Source: Candidatus Polarisedimenticolaceae bacterium (GTDB lineage: Bacteria > Acidobacteriota > Polarisedimenticolia > Polarisedimenticolales > DASRJG01). Taken from it: DNA of 64,000 nt. Positions within the stretch are counted from its first letter, which is position 1; each line of letters opens with the position of its first letter. The notes beneath the pieces are model-generated. The model was not told the origin of the DNA. It made no database searches and was given only the letters and a program-made list of their open reading frames with translations. Below, one piece after another: positions 46,647 through 56,288 of this stretch. The stretch covers positions 310,001 through 374,000 of the forward strand of contig DASUCV010000011.1 in the NCBI GenBank assembly GCA_036275915.1, read 5' to 3'. The position numbers and the translations under genes are program-made.

Positions 46647-48218
46647 ATGATGGGTCCGCTCGTCCATGACTTGCTCATCCGGTCGGCGGCCCACCATCCG
46701 GAGGCCCTTCTCGCCATCGACGGAACCGAGAGGGGGACGTACGGCGGGATCGACGACGCCTCCTCGCGCGTTGCGGCCGCGTTGGCCGAAGAAGGTGTCG
46801 CGCGCGGGGACCGCGTGGGCCTGGTGGCCGAGAATTCGATCGCGTACGTCGTCGCGTATTACGGGATTCTGAAAGCGGGCGCCATCGTGGTCGCGCTGAG
46901 CCCGGCGTCCGAGGGAGATACCCTTCGCGAGCCACTGAGCGATTGCGGCGCGAAGGTGGCGATCGTCGGACCGCGGCAACGGCGCGCCCTGGCCACGCTC
47001 GTCACGGCGCCGCACCTGGAGGCGATCTTCGCTCCCGGGGATCTTTGCGCCGCCGCCCGCTCCAGCGCGAGAGGGCCCAGACTGGTCGATCTCGATGCCG
47101 CGGTCGCGGTGTCGGAACCGCGACCGCCGCTGACCATCGGCGATCACGAGCGCGCCGCGATCGTCTACACCTCCGGTAGCACTCGGAAGCCACGGGGTGT
47201 CGTGCTTCGCCACGCGAACCTCGTCGCGAACATCAGGTCGATCGTCGCGTATCTCCGTCTGACCAAGGAGGATCGCGCTTTTGTCGTACTGCCCTTCCAC
47301 TACGTCTATGGGAAGTCGATCCTCAATACCCACGTGGCTGTCGGAGCGTCGGTCGTTCTCGAGAACCAATTCCTCTACCCGCAGCGGGCGCTCGATCGTC
47401 TCGAGAGCGAGCGCGCGACGGGGCTCTCCGGCGTTCCGTCGACGTTCGCCATTCTGCTCAACAAGTCGAACTTCGCGTCGCGGCCCTGGCCCGACCTGCG
47501 GTATGTGACGCAGGCCGGCGGGGCGATGGCGCCCGAGCTGACCCGCCGGCTGATGGCGGCGCTTCCCGGCAAGCAGATCTTCATCATGTACGGTGCGACC
47601 GAAGCTGCCGCCAGGCTCTCGTATCTCGATCCACAGGCGTTGCCCCGCAAGGTCGGCAGCATCGGCAAAGCGATTCCGGGGGTCGAGCTGAAGATCCTCC
47701 GCGAGGACGGCACCGAGACGGAAGTGGGCGAGGTCGGCGAGATCGTGGCGCGGGGACCGAACCTCATGGAGGGATACTGGAACGACCCGGTCGAGACCGC
47801 GGCCGTGCTCGATACGCACGGTTATCACACCGGCGATCTCGGACGGCGCGATGACGAAGGAGACCTCTACGTCGTCGGCCGCAAGCGGGAGATGATCAAG
47901 TCGGGCGCCCACCGCATCTCACCGAAGGAGATCGAAGAGACGCTCGTGGAGCATCCGGCGGTGGACGAGGCGGCCGTGTTGGGGGTGGAGGACGAGATCC
48001 TGGGTGAGGCGATCATGGCATTCGTGACGCCGAGGCCGGGGACCGTGGACGCTCGATCCGACGTCCTGACCGACTGGTGCCGGCGGAAGCTCCCGCTTCA
48101 CAAGGTCCCGGGGCGGATCGACATCGTCGCCGAGTTGCCCAGGAATGCTTCGGGCAAGATCGATAAGCTGGCCCTGGCCGTCGGGCTCTCGACCTCGGGA
48201 AGAGAGCGCGCGCGTTGA
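46647..48218 (+). CDS. AMP-forming acyl-CoA/acyl-ACP ligase (polysaccharide-locus type)
   Basis: About 523 residues from ATG 46647 (ATG 46650 equally possible). The adenylate-forming motifs are A3 AAIVYTSGSTRKPRGVVLRH, A5 IMYGATEAAARLSYLDPQ, A7/A8 YHTGDLGRRDDEGDLYVVGR, KREMIKSGAHRISPKEIEE, and the C-terminal catalytic Lys in NASGKIDK. It should adenylate a carboxylic acid and pass it to a thiol. The acyl carrier protein gene 31 nt downstream is the probable acceptor. Ligases of this kind are regular members of exosortase-A-associated loci. The acid is unknown. Confidence 0.9.
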   Translation: MMGPLVHDLLIRSAAHHPEALLAIDGTERGTYGGIDDASSRVAAALAEEGVARGDRVGLVAENSIAYVVAYYGILKAGAIVVALSPASEGDTLREPLSDCGAKVAIVGPRQRRALATLVTAPHLEAIFAPGDLCAAARSSARGPRLVDLDAAVAVSEPRPPLTIGDHERAAIVYTSGSTRKPRGVVLRHANLVANIRSIVAYLRLTKEDRAFVVLPFHYVYGKSILNTHVAVGASVVLENQFLYPQRALDRLESERATGLSGVPSTFAILLNKSNFASRPWPDLRYVTQAGGAMAPELTRRLMAALPGKQIFIMYGATEAAARLSYLDPQALPRKVGSIGKAIPGVELKILREDGTETEVGEVGEIVARGPNLMEGYWNDPVETAAVLDTHGYHTGDLGRRDDEGDLYVVGRKREMIKSGAHRISPKEIEETLVEHPAVDEAAVLGVEDEILGEAIMAFVTPRPGTVDARSDVLTDWCRRKLPLHKVPGRIDIVAELPRNASGKIDKLALAVGLSTSGRERAR

Positions 48219-48249
48219 ATTTCGATGGAACTGACTGCAGGAGGAGTGG

Positions 48250-48516
48250 ATGACCGAGGAAGAGATGGTGCGGGCGTTCATCACGAAGAACTTCTTGTTC
48301 TCCGACGACGGCCGTCTTGGCGACGAGGATTCGCTGATGGACAAGGGGGTCTTAGATTCGACCGGTGTCCTTGAATTCGTCGGTTTCCTGGAAAGCACAT
48401 ACGGCCTCAAAGTGCTGGATGAAGAGTTGGTCCCCGACAATCTCGACTCGATCCGCAGCGCGGCTGCGTTCGTGCGCCGGAAGCTCCAAGGCCGAGCGAC
48501 GGTGTCGGGAGCGTGA
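48250..48516 (+). CDS. Acyl carrier protein
   Basis: 88 residues, GGAGGAG 3 nt before ATG. The phosphopantetheine attachment site is in GVLDSTGVLEFVGFLESTYG (DSxx with Ser 37), and the acidic helical profile is right for an ACP. It lies between the AMP-forming ligase and the deacetylase, so it probably carries an acyl or aminoacyl group for decoration of the polymer rather than fatty-acid synthesis. Confidence 0.88.
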   Translation: MTEEEMVRAFITKNFLFSDDGRLGDEDSLMDKGVLDSTGVLEFVGFLESTYGLKVLDEELVPDNLDSIRSAAAFVRRKLQGRATVSGA

Positions 48517-48519
48517 TCC

Positions 48520-49452
48520 TTGACTGAGCGGAAGCTCAACGCATTCACCGTCGACGTCGAGGACTACTTCCAGGTCTCGGCGTTCGAAGCGCTGTTTCCG
48601 CGCGAGCAGTGGGGACAGGTGGAGTTGCGCGTCGACGCTGGCGTCAGGGCGCTGCTGGAGATCGCGGCCGAAGCCCAGGTCAAGGGAACCTTCTACATCT
48701 TGGGCTGGCTTGCGCGCCAGCGCCCGGACCTCGTGCGGGCCATCGCGGAGGCCGGACACGAAATCGGATGCCACAGTCTCGAGCATCGACTCGTCTACAC
48801 GATGACGCCCGAAGCGTTTCGCAATGATTTGAGAGCGGCGCTCTCCGCCATCCGTGACGCTTGCGGTGTCGCATCGACGTTGTACCGAGCTCCGAGCTAC
48901 TCGATCACCCCGGCGAGTCTCTGGGCGCTCGACATCCTGGCCGAGGAAGGGATCCTCATCGACAGCAGCATCTATCCGATCACGCACGATCGGTACGGGA
49001 TGTCCGGTGCCCCGCTCGGCCCGTACCGACCGTTACGACATCAACCTCAGTTCGTCGAGTTCCCACCTTCCGCGGTCCGATTGTTCGGGGCAAACCTGCC
49101 TTGCGCCGGGGGTGGCTATTTGCGCGCGCTGCCACTGGCCCTCACGCGTACGGCCATCCGTCGCATCAACGGTGTCGAAGGGCGCGCTGCTCTGGTCTAC
49201 GTGCACCCATGGGAGCTCGATCCCGGTCAACCTCGAGTTCCGGCGAAGACGCTCCAGAACCTGCGTCACCGACTGAACATCGGGAAGACAGCGGGCAGGT
49301 TGCGCCTTCTGCTTCGAGAGTTTCCCTTCGCTCCCCTGTCCACGGTGTTGTCGGGGCTGGGCGGCCCATCGGTCATCCCATTCCAGGACCTCGCGCCGTT
49401 CAAGGGTCTCGCGGGTGCCGGTAGCGCATTCGACCGGACGGAGAAGGCCTAG
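48520..49452 (+). CDS. Polysaccharide deacetylase (XrtA-locus type)
   Basis: 310 residues from TTG 48520, 3 nt after the ACP stop. The NodB-type carbohydrate esterase 4 motifs are FTVDVEDYFQVSAF with the first acidic metal ligand region, GTFYILGWLARQRP, GHEIGCHSLEHRLVY with two His, and YRAPSYSIT. The C-terminal part (about 200-280: FGANLPCAGGGYLRALPLAL, YVHPWELDPGQPRV) is typical of the exosortase-associated branch. It removes N- or O-acetyl groups from the polymer or its precursor. Confidence 0.92.
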   Translation: MTERKLNAFTVDVEDYFQVSAFEALFPREQWGQVELRVDAGVRALLEIAAEAQVKGTFYILGWLARQRPDLVRAIAEAGHEIGCHSLEHRLVYTMTPEAFRNDLRAALSAIRDACGVASTLYRAPSYSITPASLWALDILAEEGILIDSSIYPITHDRYGMSGAPLGPYRPLRHQPQFVEFPPSAVRLFGANLPCAGGGYLRALPLALTRTAIRRINGVEGRAALVYVHPWELDPGQPRVPAKTLQNLRHRLNIGKTAGRLRLLLREFPFAPLSTVLSGLGGPSVIPFQDLAPFKGLAGAGSAFDRTEKA

Positions 49453-49476
49453 CTTCGTCACGTCTTCGTCTCGCGG

Positions 49477-50652
49477 TCAGCGGCGACTCGGGCTCCAGGC
49501 GACGATGCGTTCACCTCGAAGGAACCGGGTCCATGCCACGACGATGGAGGCGTTGACTTCCACGAAGTACCTCAGAAGGCGGCCGGGGCCCGTCTCGCCG
49601 AGTAACGGCACGGCGGCCGCGACAACAGCCCCGGCGTAGGCCATGAGCTGAAGGCCGAGAAGCAGCGCCGCGCTGAGAGACACGGGAGTGGCGAGAGCGC
49701 TGCCCACGAGCGTGACGATCAGGGCGAGTGGGACGGTCCACCGCCCGACCTTGTGGGATAGGAGCTGCCACGCGAATATCCCGTGGCGCAAAGGGTTCAT
49801 GAGCTCGCGTTCGGCGAACAGGACCGTCAGGCCCCGGATGACGGTCCGCACCTTTCTATCGAATTCGCCGCCGCGGCGTGCCAGGTCCGTGTAGTACCCG
49901 TGGACGGCGTCGTCACTGACCGCTCGGTAGCCGAGGCGCACGGCGACGAGCGCGGTACGAAAGTCGCTCGCGAGCTGATCCGAGAAATCCACGCACACCG
50001 CGCGCCTTGCAGCGAACAACGAGCCGCTCAGGCCGACGAGAGACCCGACCCTCGATTCGAGGCTGCGGAGAGCCATCTCGTACCTGACGTAGAGCCCTTC
50101 TCCGGCGGGCGATCCGTCGTGTGTGACGAAGCGGTCGACCGAGCTCACCGCGCCCACCAGGGAATCCGAGAAAGGCCGAACGATCGCAGCGATGCCTCCT
50201 GGGTCGAGCAGGGTGCCGACGTCCGTGAAGACGAGGATCTCACCGCGGCTGCTCGAGACGGCCGCTTGCTGTGCGCGCTCCTTGCCGCCGCGTATCTCGA
50301 GGCGGACGAGGCGCACCCCTCGATTCCCATATTCGGTCTCGACGATCCGGTCCGTGCCATCCGTGGAAGCGTCGTCGGCCACGACGATCTCGAAGCGGTC
50401 ACGCGGGTAGTCCTGATCGATCAGGTTGTCGAGCTTGCGCCGGATTCCTGAAGACCCGTTGTGGACGGTGACGATCACCGTGACCTCGGGAGAGGGAACG
50501 GTCACCGTCCGCACCGGTCGTCCGCGGAGACGGGCGAGGAATAAGAGAAGAAGGGGATAGCCGGCATAGACATAGGCAGTCCAGAGAACCCCTGCCCACG
50601 CAAGCCCTTCTGCCAATCGAATCCCCAAGGTGGCCTCCGGTTTGGCGAACAT
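49477..50652 (-). CDS. Family 2 glycosyltransferase, membrane-bound
   Basis: 391 residues from ATG 50652. An N-terminal helix (GLAWAGVLWTAYVYAGYPLL) is followed by the GT-A domain: VTVIVTVHNGSSGIRRKLDN, EIVVADDASTDGTDRIVE, ILVFTDVGTLLDPGGIAAIV with DxD-like acidic positions, and a QxxRW-like region (RRGGEFDRKVRTVIRGLTVL). Three or more C-terminal helices follow. It resembles processive or polyprenyl-linked GT2 enzymes. It lies on the opposite strand to the operons on both sides, which suggests separate control or a later insertion. Confidence 0.88.
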   Translation of the reverse strand: MFAKPEATLGIRLAEGLAWAGVLWTAYVYAGYPLLLLFLARLRGRPVRTVTVPSPEVTVIVTVHNGSSGIRRKLDNLIDQDYPRDRFEIVVADDASTDGTDRIVETEYGNRGVRLVRLEIRGGKERAQQAAVSSSRGEILVFTDVGTLLDPGGIAAIVRPFSDSLVGAVSSVDRFVTHDGSPAGEGLYVRYEMALRSLESRVGSLVGLSGSLFAARRAVCVDFSDQLASDFRTALVAVRLGYRAVSDDAVHGYYTDLARRGGEFDRKVRTVIRGLTVLFAERELMNPLRHGIFAWQLLSHKVGRWTVPLALIVTLVGSALATPVSLSAALLLGLQLMAYAGAVVAAAVPLLGETGPGRLLRYFVEVNASIVVAWTRFLRGERIVAWSPSRR

Positions 50653-50782
50653 TACATTGATTGAGCGCCTTTCTGGGTGCTCCAAGGCTCGTGTGAGTGG
50701 CGAGGCGTGCCGAGGCACGTGTACAGCGGCTAAGCTCTTGCCGCGCAGACAGGCTCCGAGGCGAAGGACGGAGGTCGACGCC

Positions 50783-52003
50783 GTGCACGAGGTCATCCGG
50801 ATGGAGAACGAGACGGCGCCATCCGAGAGCGTCATCCACGTTCTTCATCTTCGTGACACCGTGAGGATCTGCGGCCCAGGCAAGACGATTCTCGAAACCA
50901 TCCGGAACAACCGGGACCCCGACATCCGTTACTCGGTCGGGGCGTTTGGCTCGTTCGATGGGAACTTGTTTCTTCAGGAGGCGTCGAATCTCTGTGAGAC
51001 GTTTCGCCTCCCGGGAAATCGGACTCTCATGCCGCTGGCGGCCCTCGAATTGGCCCGGTGGATCCACCGCCACGGGGTATCGATCGTTCACGCGCACGAT
51101 TTCAAGACCGATGCCGTGACGATCCTTGCCTCAGCGCTTTCGCACACGGTTCCCATCACGACGGTCCACGGATTCATCGTCCTGGGACCGAAATCGCGAA
51201 TCTACGCCAAGGCCCATCTCTCGCTCCTCCGAAGGATGAAGCGGGTCTTTGTCGTTTCCGACGCCACCCGGCAATTCCTGCTTCGCCAGTCCATCGATGA
51301 TCGAAACATCGATATTGTCCGGAACAGCATCGTCCTCGATGCTTATCCCTTTGGGTATCGCTCCGAGGCGCTCAAGGCGGGATCAGGCCTCCAGGCTTCC
51401 GACCTCGTGATCGGATGCATCGGACGACTCAGCGAAGAGAAGGGACAGCGAGTCCTTCTCGAGGCCTTTCCGAAAGTTCTCGAGCGCGTGCCGGCAGCGC
51501 GTCTCGCATTCGCAGGGGACGGCCCTGACGAGCGATACCTCCGCGATCGGGTGACGGCGCTCGGGCTCGAGCCCGTGGTCCATTTCTTGGGGCACCGCAA
51601 CGAAATCCGCGAGGTATTCGGCGGCCTCGATCTCCTGGTGCTCAGCTCCTTCACCGAAGGATTGCCGAACGTGGTGCTGGAGGCGATGGCTCTGGGAGTC
51701 CCCGTGGTGGCGACTGCCGTAGGCGGGACTCCCGAGTTGGTTCGCAATGGAGAGACAGGGTGGCTCGTGCCTTCGGGCGATGCCGAGGCACTCGCAACGG
51801 CGATCTCTGATGCGCTCAGGCGACGCGGCGACGCGAAGGACAGGGCGATGGCGGCCAGGCGGCACGTCGAAGCGAAGTTCGACATGTCGATGCTCATCCA
51901 TCGGACACATGCGATCTACCGCGACATGTTGGCAAGTCGGGCTCGGAAGACCGCCGAGGTGGAAACGGCCTCTCCCGGTGGCTCTGAGGGTCCGAGGGCA
52001 TGA
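50783..52003 (+). CDS. Family 4 glycosyltransferase (GT-B fold)
   Basis: 406 residues from GTG 50783 (GGAGGT 7 nt upstream; ATG 50801 is the alternative). The GT-B fold shows an N-terminal Rossmann part with HVLHLRDTVRICGPGKTILE and VSIVHAHDFKTDAVTILAS. The C-terminal GT4 domain has CIGRLSEEKGQRVLLEAFPK and the donor-binding EX7E motif (SSFTEGLPNVVLEAMALGVP), then GGTPELVRNGETGWLVPSGD. It transfers a sugar from an NDP-sugar to a lipid-linked precursor at the cytoplasmic face. The product linkage is unknown. Confidence 0.92.
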   Translation: MHEVIRMENETAPSESVIHVLHLRDTVRICGPGKTILETIRNNRDPDIRYSVGAFGSFDGNLFLQEASNLCETFRLPGNRTLMPLAALELARWIHRHGVSIVHAHDFKTDAVTILASALSHTVPITTVHGFIVLGPKSRIYAKAHLSLLRRMKRVFVVSDATRQFLLRQSIDDRNIDIVRNSIVLDAYPFGYRSEALKAGSGLQASDLVIGCIGRLSEEKGQRVLLEAFPKVLERVPAARLAFAGDGPDERYLRDRVTALGLEPVVHFLGHRNEIREVFGGLDLLVLSSFTEGLPNVVLEAMALGVPVVATAVGGTPELVRNGETGWLVPSGDAEALATAISDALRRRGDAKDRAMAARRHVEAKFDMSMLIHRTHAIYRDMLASRARKTAEVETASPGGSEGPRA

Positions 52004-53295
52004 GGGGTCCAAACACGACGGTGATGGGCTCGACTGCGTCGAAGCCGGCCGCGCGGGGAAACGGCGATGGAGCTCGACAAACGCCCACCGCTCGCGCGAC
52101 GGGCTATGGCGCCTGCCTGCTCTATCTGATCGTCGACTTCGGCAGGCCGATGGACTGGATCCCGGCCCTGGAGTATCTGCGACTCGGGATGGTCGCCGCG
52201 TTCTGGGGCTTCGCCGCGTCGATCAGCTCTCGTAAGCGACCGATTCCCAAACCCATGTGGTACATGATCGCATTCCTCCTGGCGATGGCCTGGGGCGTCC
52301 CCTGGGCGAAGAACAACGCGTGGGCATTCTGGGGATTCGAAGAACACGCCATTTTCATCCTCGGGTGTGTGCTGCCCCTCGCGGTGCTTCCGGGCAACGT
52401 CGACTCCGTGCGTAAGTTGATGACTTTCTATTTCTTCCTGCATGTCCCGATGGCGATCCACGGGCTCATGTATGAGGGCACCGGGGCAGGGGGATGGATC
52501 GCCGACGAAAACGACCTGGCCCTCGGATTGAATGCGGCCCTCGGGGTGGGGATGTATCTCGCGATGGAGGCTCAGAGCGCGGGACGCAGGTTCCTCATCC
52601 TCGCGTCCATGGCGGTCATGGTGACCGGCGTCGTTTCCACGATTTCCCGGGGGGGGTTCGTCGGACTCGCGACCATGGGCGCCTACCTTGTCGTGTTCAG
52701 TCCCAAACGTGGCGTCGCGCTCGCCGCGGTCGCCGGGTTCGCCATCGTGCTGGTCCTTTTCGCAGGGCCGACGTTCTGGCACGAGGTAGATTCCATCAAG
52801 ACTGCCGACCAGGTCGGTGATACGGGCGAGGAGCGGCTCTACTACTGGGGACTTGGCTGGAAGATGTTTCTCGATAATCCGGTCATCGGGGTTGGAACGC
52901 GAAACTTCCCGATCCAGGTATACATGTACGAAGACAAGCGCCGCGCTCAGAATGGCGACCATGCGTGGGGGCGCGCCGCCCATTCGTTTCCCATCACGCT
53001 TCTCGCGGAGCACGGCCTCGTCGGAACATCGTTGGTTCTTCTGATGCTCGGCTGGGTTGTCAAGGCCCATCGACGGCTGCTTCGAGCGTGGAAGGAAGCA
53101 CCGACGGATCCTCGCCGGCGATCCAGCGCGCTCTTGGGATCTGGAATCGTCGCAGGCCTGGTTGGGTTCATGGTGTCGAGTATTTTTCTGTCGTCCCTCT
53201 ATTACCCCATCGTCTGGGTCCTCGTAGCTCTATTCGCGTCACTGGACGCGGTTTCCGGAACCGAGCGGGAGAGCGAGCTTGCAGCGGCGTCGTGA
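52000..53295 (+). CDS. O-antigen ligase / polymerase family (Wzy/WaaL-like)
   Basis: 431 residues, overlapping the previous stop by 4 nt. About ten hydrophobic helices and the Wzy_C (PF04932-type) core are seen: FLILASMAVMVTGVVSTISR and GGFVGLATMGAYLVVFSPKR, then a periplasmic loop with conserved His (AHSFPITLLAEHGLVGTSLV). It polymerises or transfers the lipid-linked glycan in the periplasm. Since no other Wzy is in the window, polymerase is the more likely role. Confidence 0.85.
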   Translation: MRGPNTTVMGSTASKPAARGNGDGARQTPTARATGYGACLLYLIVDFGRPMDWIPALEYLRLGMVAAFWGFAASISSRKRPIPKPMWYMIAFLLAMAWGVPWAKNNAWAFWGFEEHAIFILGCVLPLAVLPGNVDSVRKLMTFYFFLHVPMAIHGLMYEGTGAGGWIADENDLALGLNAALGVGMYLAMEAQSAGRRFLILASMAVMVTGVVSTISRGGFVGLATMGAYLVVFSPKRGVALAAVAGFAIVLVLFAGPTFWHEVDSIKTADQVGDTGEERLYYWGLGWKMFLDNPVIGVGTRNFPIQVYMYEDKRRAQNGDHAWGRAAHSFPITLLAEHGLVGTSLVLLMLGWVVKAHRRLLRAWKEAPTDPRRRSSALLGSGIVAGLVGFMVSSIFLSSLYYPIVWVLVALFASLDAVSGTERESELAAAS

Positions 53296-53346
53296 GGAAG
53301 TTCCGTTCGGACGGTTGCTGTCTGCCTCGCGGTTTCGGGGACGACG

Positions 53347-54867
53347 ATGATCCGAATGAAATCCATCTTCAAGGAGGCCGTCGGGCACTCCGTCATTTAC
53401 GGTCTCGGCATCCTTCTCAACCGATTCGTCGGCTTTCTGATGGTCCCGGTCTACACGCATTACCTGAAGCCGTCGGAATACGGCACGATCGACATGGTCG
53501 TGCTCACGGCGGATCTGCTGGCCACGTTCTTTTCGATGCAGATGAGCGGCGCAATCTTGCGCTTCTACTACGACAAGGAAAGCAACAACGACGTCTCGAA
53601 GGTGATGGGTTCGGGCTTCGTGCTCTCCGCGGCGGCCAGCAGCGCTTTGCTCGCGGTCGGTTGGCTGCTCTCGCCGGCGCTGGCGATCGTTCTGTTGGGG
53701 GGATCCGAAAGCGCGGGGTATTTTCGAATCGTCTTCCTGACGACCGCGGCCTCCGGCATTGTCGAAGCGGCGCTGATCCGGTACAGGGCGGCGAAACAAC
53801 CAGCGCGATTCGTCGCTTGGACGCTCGTCTCGACGACGCTCGGTCTGAGCCTGAACATCTACCTCGTCGTCTTTCGGCATCTGGGCATCTACGGGGTTCT
53901 CTACAGTGGTGTCATCACCCAGTCGATCATGGCGGTGATGCTGACGGTCGTGACCTGGCGTTCGACGGGATTCGGCTACGACAAGGCACTCGCGAGAAGG
54001 ATGTTCGGCTACGCGTTCCCCCTCGCGTTCAATGGCTTGGGCAGTTTCGCCTTACAGTTCGGCGATCGTTATGTGCTGCGAATCTTCTCGGGACTGACCG
54101 AGATCGGAATCTACGGTCTCGCTTACAAACTGGCGCTCGGACTCGGTTCGATGCTGACGGGCCCCTTTTCGACGTATTGGGCGACGAAGGGCTTCGAGCT
54201 GCACGAGGATGGAGAGTACGGTCCCGTCAAGGATGTCTTCCGGTATTTCATGGTCGTTTGGTGCTGTGCCGGGACCTCGCTCGCTCTCTTCGCCGTCGAT
54301 ATCGTGAAGCTGATCGCCGCCCCCGAGTACGCCAGGGCCGGAGGGATGGTCCCGGTGCTCTTGCTCGGGATGTTCTGCTTGGCGATATCGCAGTTCGTCG
54401 TGCAGGTGCTGTTGAACGTCAAGCGCACCGGCCTCATCGCACGTAATCGGATCATCGCGGCCGTCACGAACGTTGCGGCGAATTTCGCGCTGATCCCGTT
54501 TCTCGGCGGGCACGGGGCTGCCATTGCCACCGCGTTGACCTATCTTCTCTCCGCTGTCCTCAATCTTGTCGATAGCAACAGGTTCGTGCGCGTCGGTTAC
54601 GAGTGGGGAAAGGTGATCCGAATGGTCGCGATGTCCTCGGCGATCGTGTGGGCCGGCGGCTGGGGATTGCCAATGGTGGGAGTGGATCACGTGGCCGTCC
54701 GCGTCGCGCTGATGCTGCTGTGGTTCCCGGGGCTCGTCGTCATCGGGACGCTGACACGGGAGGAGGCACGCGAAGCGGTTGCTCTCGTCGGTCGCCAGAT
54801 CGCCAGCGTCCGCGCGAGATTGGGAGGCGGCCGCGCCGAAGCCGACACAAGCGCGAGTGAATCATGA
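53347..54867 (+). CDS. Polysaccharide flippase, Wzx/RfbX-type (MOP superfamily)
   Basis: 506 residues with about 12-14 hydrophobic helices. The N-terminus matches MOP-type flippases (KEAVGHSVIYGLGILLNRFV, MVPVYTHYLKPSEYGTIDMV), and central segments such as FPLAFNGLGSFALQFGDRYV support this. It should flip lipid-linked repeat units to the periplasm. It overlaps the CapK-like gene by 4 nt. Confidence 0.92.
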   Translation: MIRMKSIFKEAVGHSVIYGLGILLNRFVGFLMVPVYTHYLKPSEYGTIDMVVLTADLLATFFSMQMSGAILRFYYDKESNNDVSKVMGSGFVLSAAASSALLAVGWLLSPALAIVLLGGSESAGYFRIVFLTTAASGIVEAALIRYRAAKQPARFVAWTLVSTTLGLSLNIYLVVFRHLGIYGVLYSGVITQSIMAVMLTVVTWRSTGFGYDKALARRMFGYAFPLAFNGLGSFALQFGDRYVLRIFSGLTEIGIYGLAYKLALGLGSMLTGPFSTYWATKGFELHEDGEYGPVKDVFRYFMVVWCCAGTSLALFAVDIVKLIAAPEYARAGGMVPVLLLGMFCLAISQFVVQVLLNVKRTGLIARNRIIAAVTNVAANFALIPFLGGHGAAIATALTYLLSAVLNLVDSNRFVRVGYEWGKVIRMVAMSSAIVWAGGWGLPMVGVDHVAVRVALMLLWFPGLVVIGTLTREEAREAVALVGRQIASVRARLGGGRAEADTSASES

Positions 54868-56264
54868 GCGACATCAAAGAAACCCTCTTTCTGGCGAGCC
54901 CGCACGCGGTCCGGACGGCCGCATTCAATGTGTACGCCTTCTACTTGCGATGGCTGCGCGAGGGGCGTGAGCTCGCCGAATGCCTGGAAGTTCTCGACCG
55001 GTTGGACCGGGCGGATCGGGCCTCGGTGGATGCCTTTCAGCTCACCAGGATCAACGACCTCTTGAAGTGGGCCAGGACGCGCGTTCCGTACGTCGCCGAA
55101 GAGGCCGAGACAGAACGAAAGCTGCCGGAGAGAATCGAATCCCTCTCGGATCTTGCCACGCTCCCCTCGTGCTCAAAGCCGTCCGTGCGGGCCGCAGGCA
55201 CTGCGATGTTCGCTCGCGGCATCCGGCTCTACCCCGGCCGAACGAGCGGAAGCACGGGAAGCCCGCTCCAGCTGCGGTACGACCGGCGACAGCGCGTGTG
55301 GAGCCGGGCCGCTGAGAAGCTCGTGCGGTTACGGGCGGGCCTGCGTCTCGATGAGCGAGTCGCCGTGATCTGGGGCAGGAGGCTCGCGCCGCGCGCTCGG
55401 ACGCGGCCACCATTCTGGATGGTGAACCTGCCCGACAGAGAGCTGTGGTTGTCTGCGTTCCACCTCTCACCCGCGACCGCCCAGCAGTATCTGGAGCGGA
55501 TCAGCGAGTTCGGAGCGGTTGCGCTGGAGACCTACCCGACGGTCGCCTACGTACTCGCTCTCCAGGCCAGACGTTTGAACCTGCCCGTACGTCTTCGGCG
55601 GGTGCTGACGACCACCGAGACCCTCTTCCCGTTCCAGCGGGACATCATCCAGGAGACGTTTCAGGCCGAAGTTTTCGACTACTACGGATGTGCCGAGCGT
55701 GTTGCCTTCGCGATGGAGTGTGGCAAACACGACGGGCTCCATCTCGTCGAGGGGTTCGGCTACGTCGAGCCGGATCGCGGCCAAGCGGGCGACGCCCCCA
55801 AGGGGATCGTGGCGACGGGCCTGACCAATCGTGGCATGCCCCTGTTCCGGTACCTGATCGCGGATGATACCCACGTGATCGATGCGCCTTGCGCGTGCGG
55901 CCTGACAAGCCGGCGATTGGCACCGGTGAGGAGCAAGTGCGAGGACATGTTGGTGACGCCGGAAGGCCGCTTCGTCAGCCCGGCGATCTTGACGCACCCT
56001 TTCAAGCCGCTGAAGGGCGTCATTCGCTCGCAGATCGTCCAGGAGACGATTTCGTCCGTCATCGTTCGCCTCGAGGCGAACGAAGCATTCGATGCCGAAC
56101 AAGAGCGTTCTCTTCTCGCCGCGCTACGGGAGAGGATGGGCGACTCGGTCTCGATCACACTCAAGAGGGAAGAGAGGATCGAGCACGAAGCGAGCGGTAA
56201 GTTCCGCTGGGTGATTTGTAGAGTGCGAGGCGACCATCAAGTCGGCGAGAAAGCGCTTCGATAG
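54864..56264 (+). CDS. CapK/PaaK-like AMP-forming ligase of polysaccharide loci
   Basis: 466 residues. It resembles phenylacetate-CoA ligase and capsule protein CapK: nucleotide loop YPGRTSGSTGSPLQLRYDRR, then EVFDYYGCAERVAFAMECGK (A5-like region) and RYLIADDTHVI / RSKCEDMLVTPEGRF in the C-terminal part. Cys and His residues near 335-345 (CACGLTSRRL) fit the zinc-binding-like insertion seen in this family. It probably activates an acid for attachment to the polymer. The window therefore has two different AMP-forming ligases in the same locus. Confidence 0.85.
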   Translation: MSDIKETLFLASPHAVRTAAFNVYAFYLRWLREGRELAECLEVLDRLDRADRASVDAFQLTRINDLLKWARTRVPYVAEEAETERKLPERIESLSDLATLPSCSKPSVRAAGTAMFARGIRLYPGRTSGSTGSPLQLRYDRRQRVWSRAAEKLVRLRAGLRLDERVAVIWGRRLAPRARTRPPFWMVNLPDRELWLSAFHLSPATAQQYLERISEFGAVALETYPTVAYVLALQARRLNLPVRLRRVLTTTETLFPFQRDIIQETFQAEVFDYYGCAERVAFAMECGKHDGLHLVEGFGYVEPDRGQAGDAPKGIVATGLTNRGMPLFRYLIADDTHVIDAPCACGLTSRRLAPVRSKCEDMLVTPEGRFVSPAILTHPFKPLKGVIRSQIVQETISSVIVRLEANEAFDAEQERSLLAALRERMGDSVSITLKREERIEHEASGKFRWVICRVRGDHQVGEKALR

Positions 56265-56288
56265 GATGACGACCTCAGGCGACATGCG

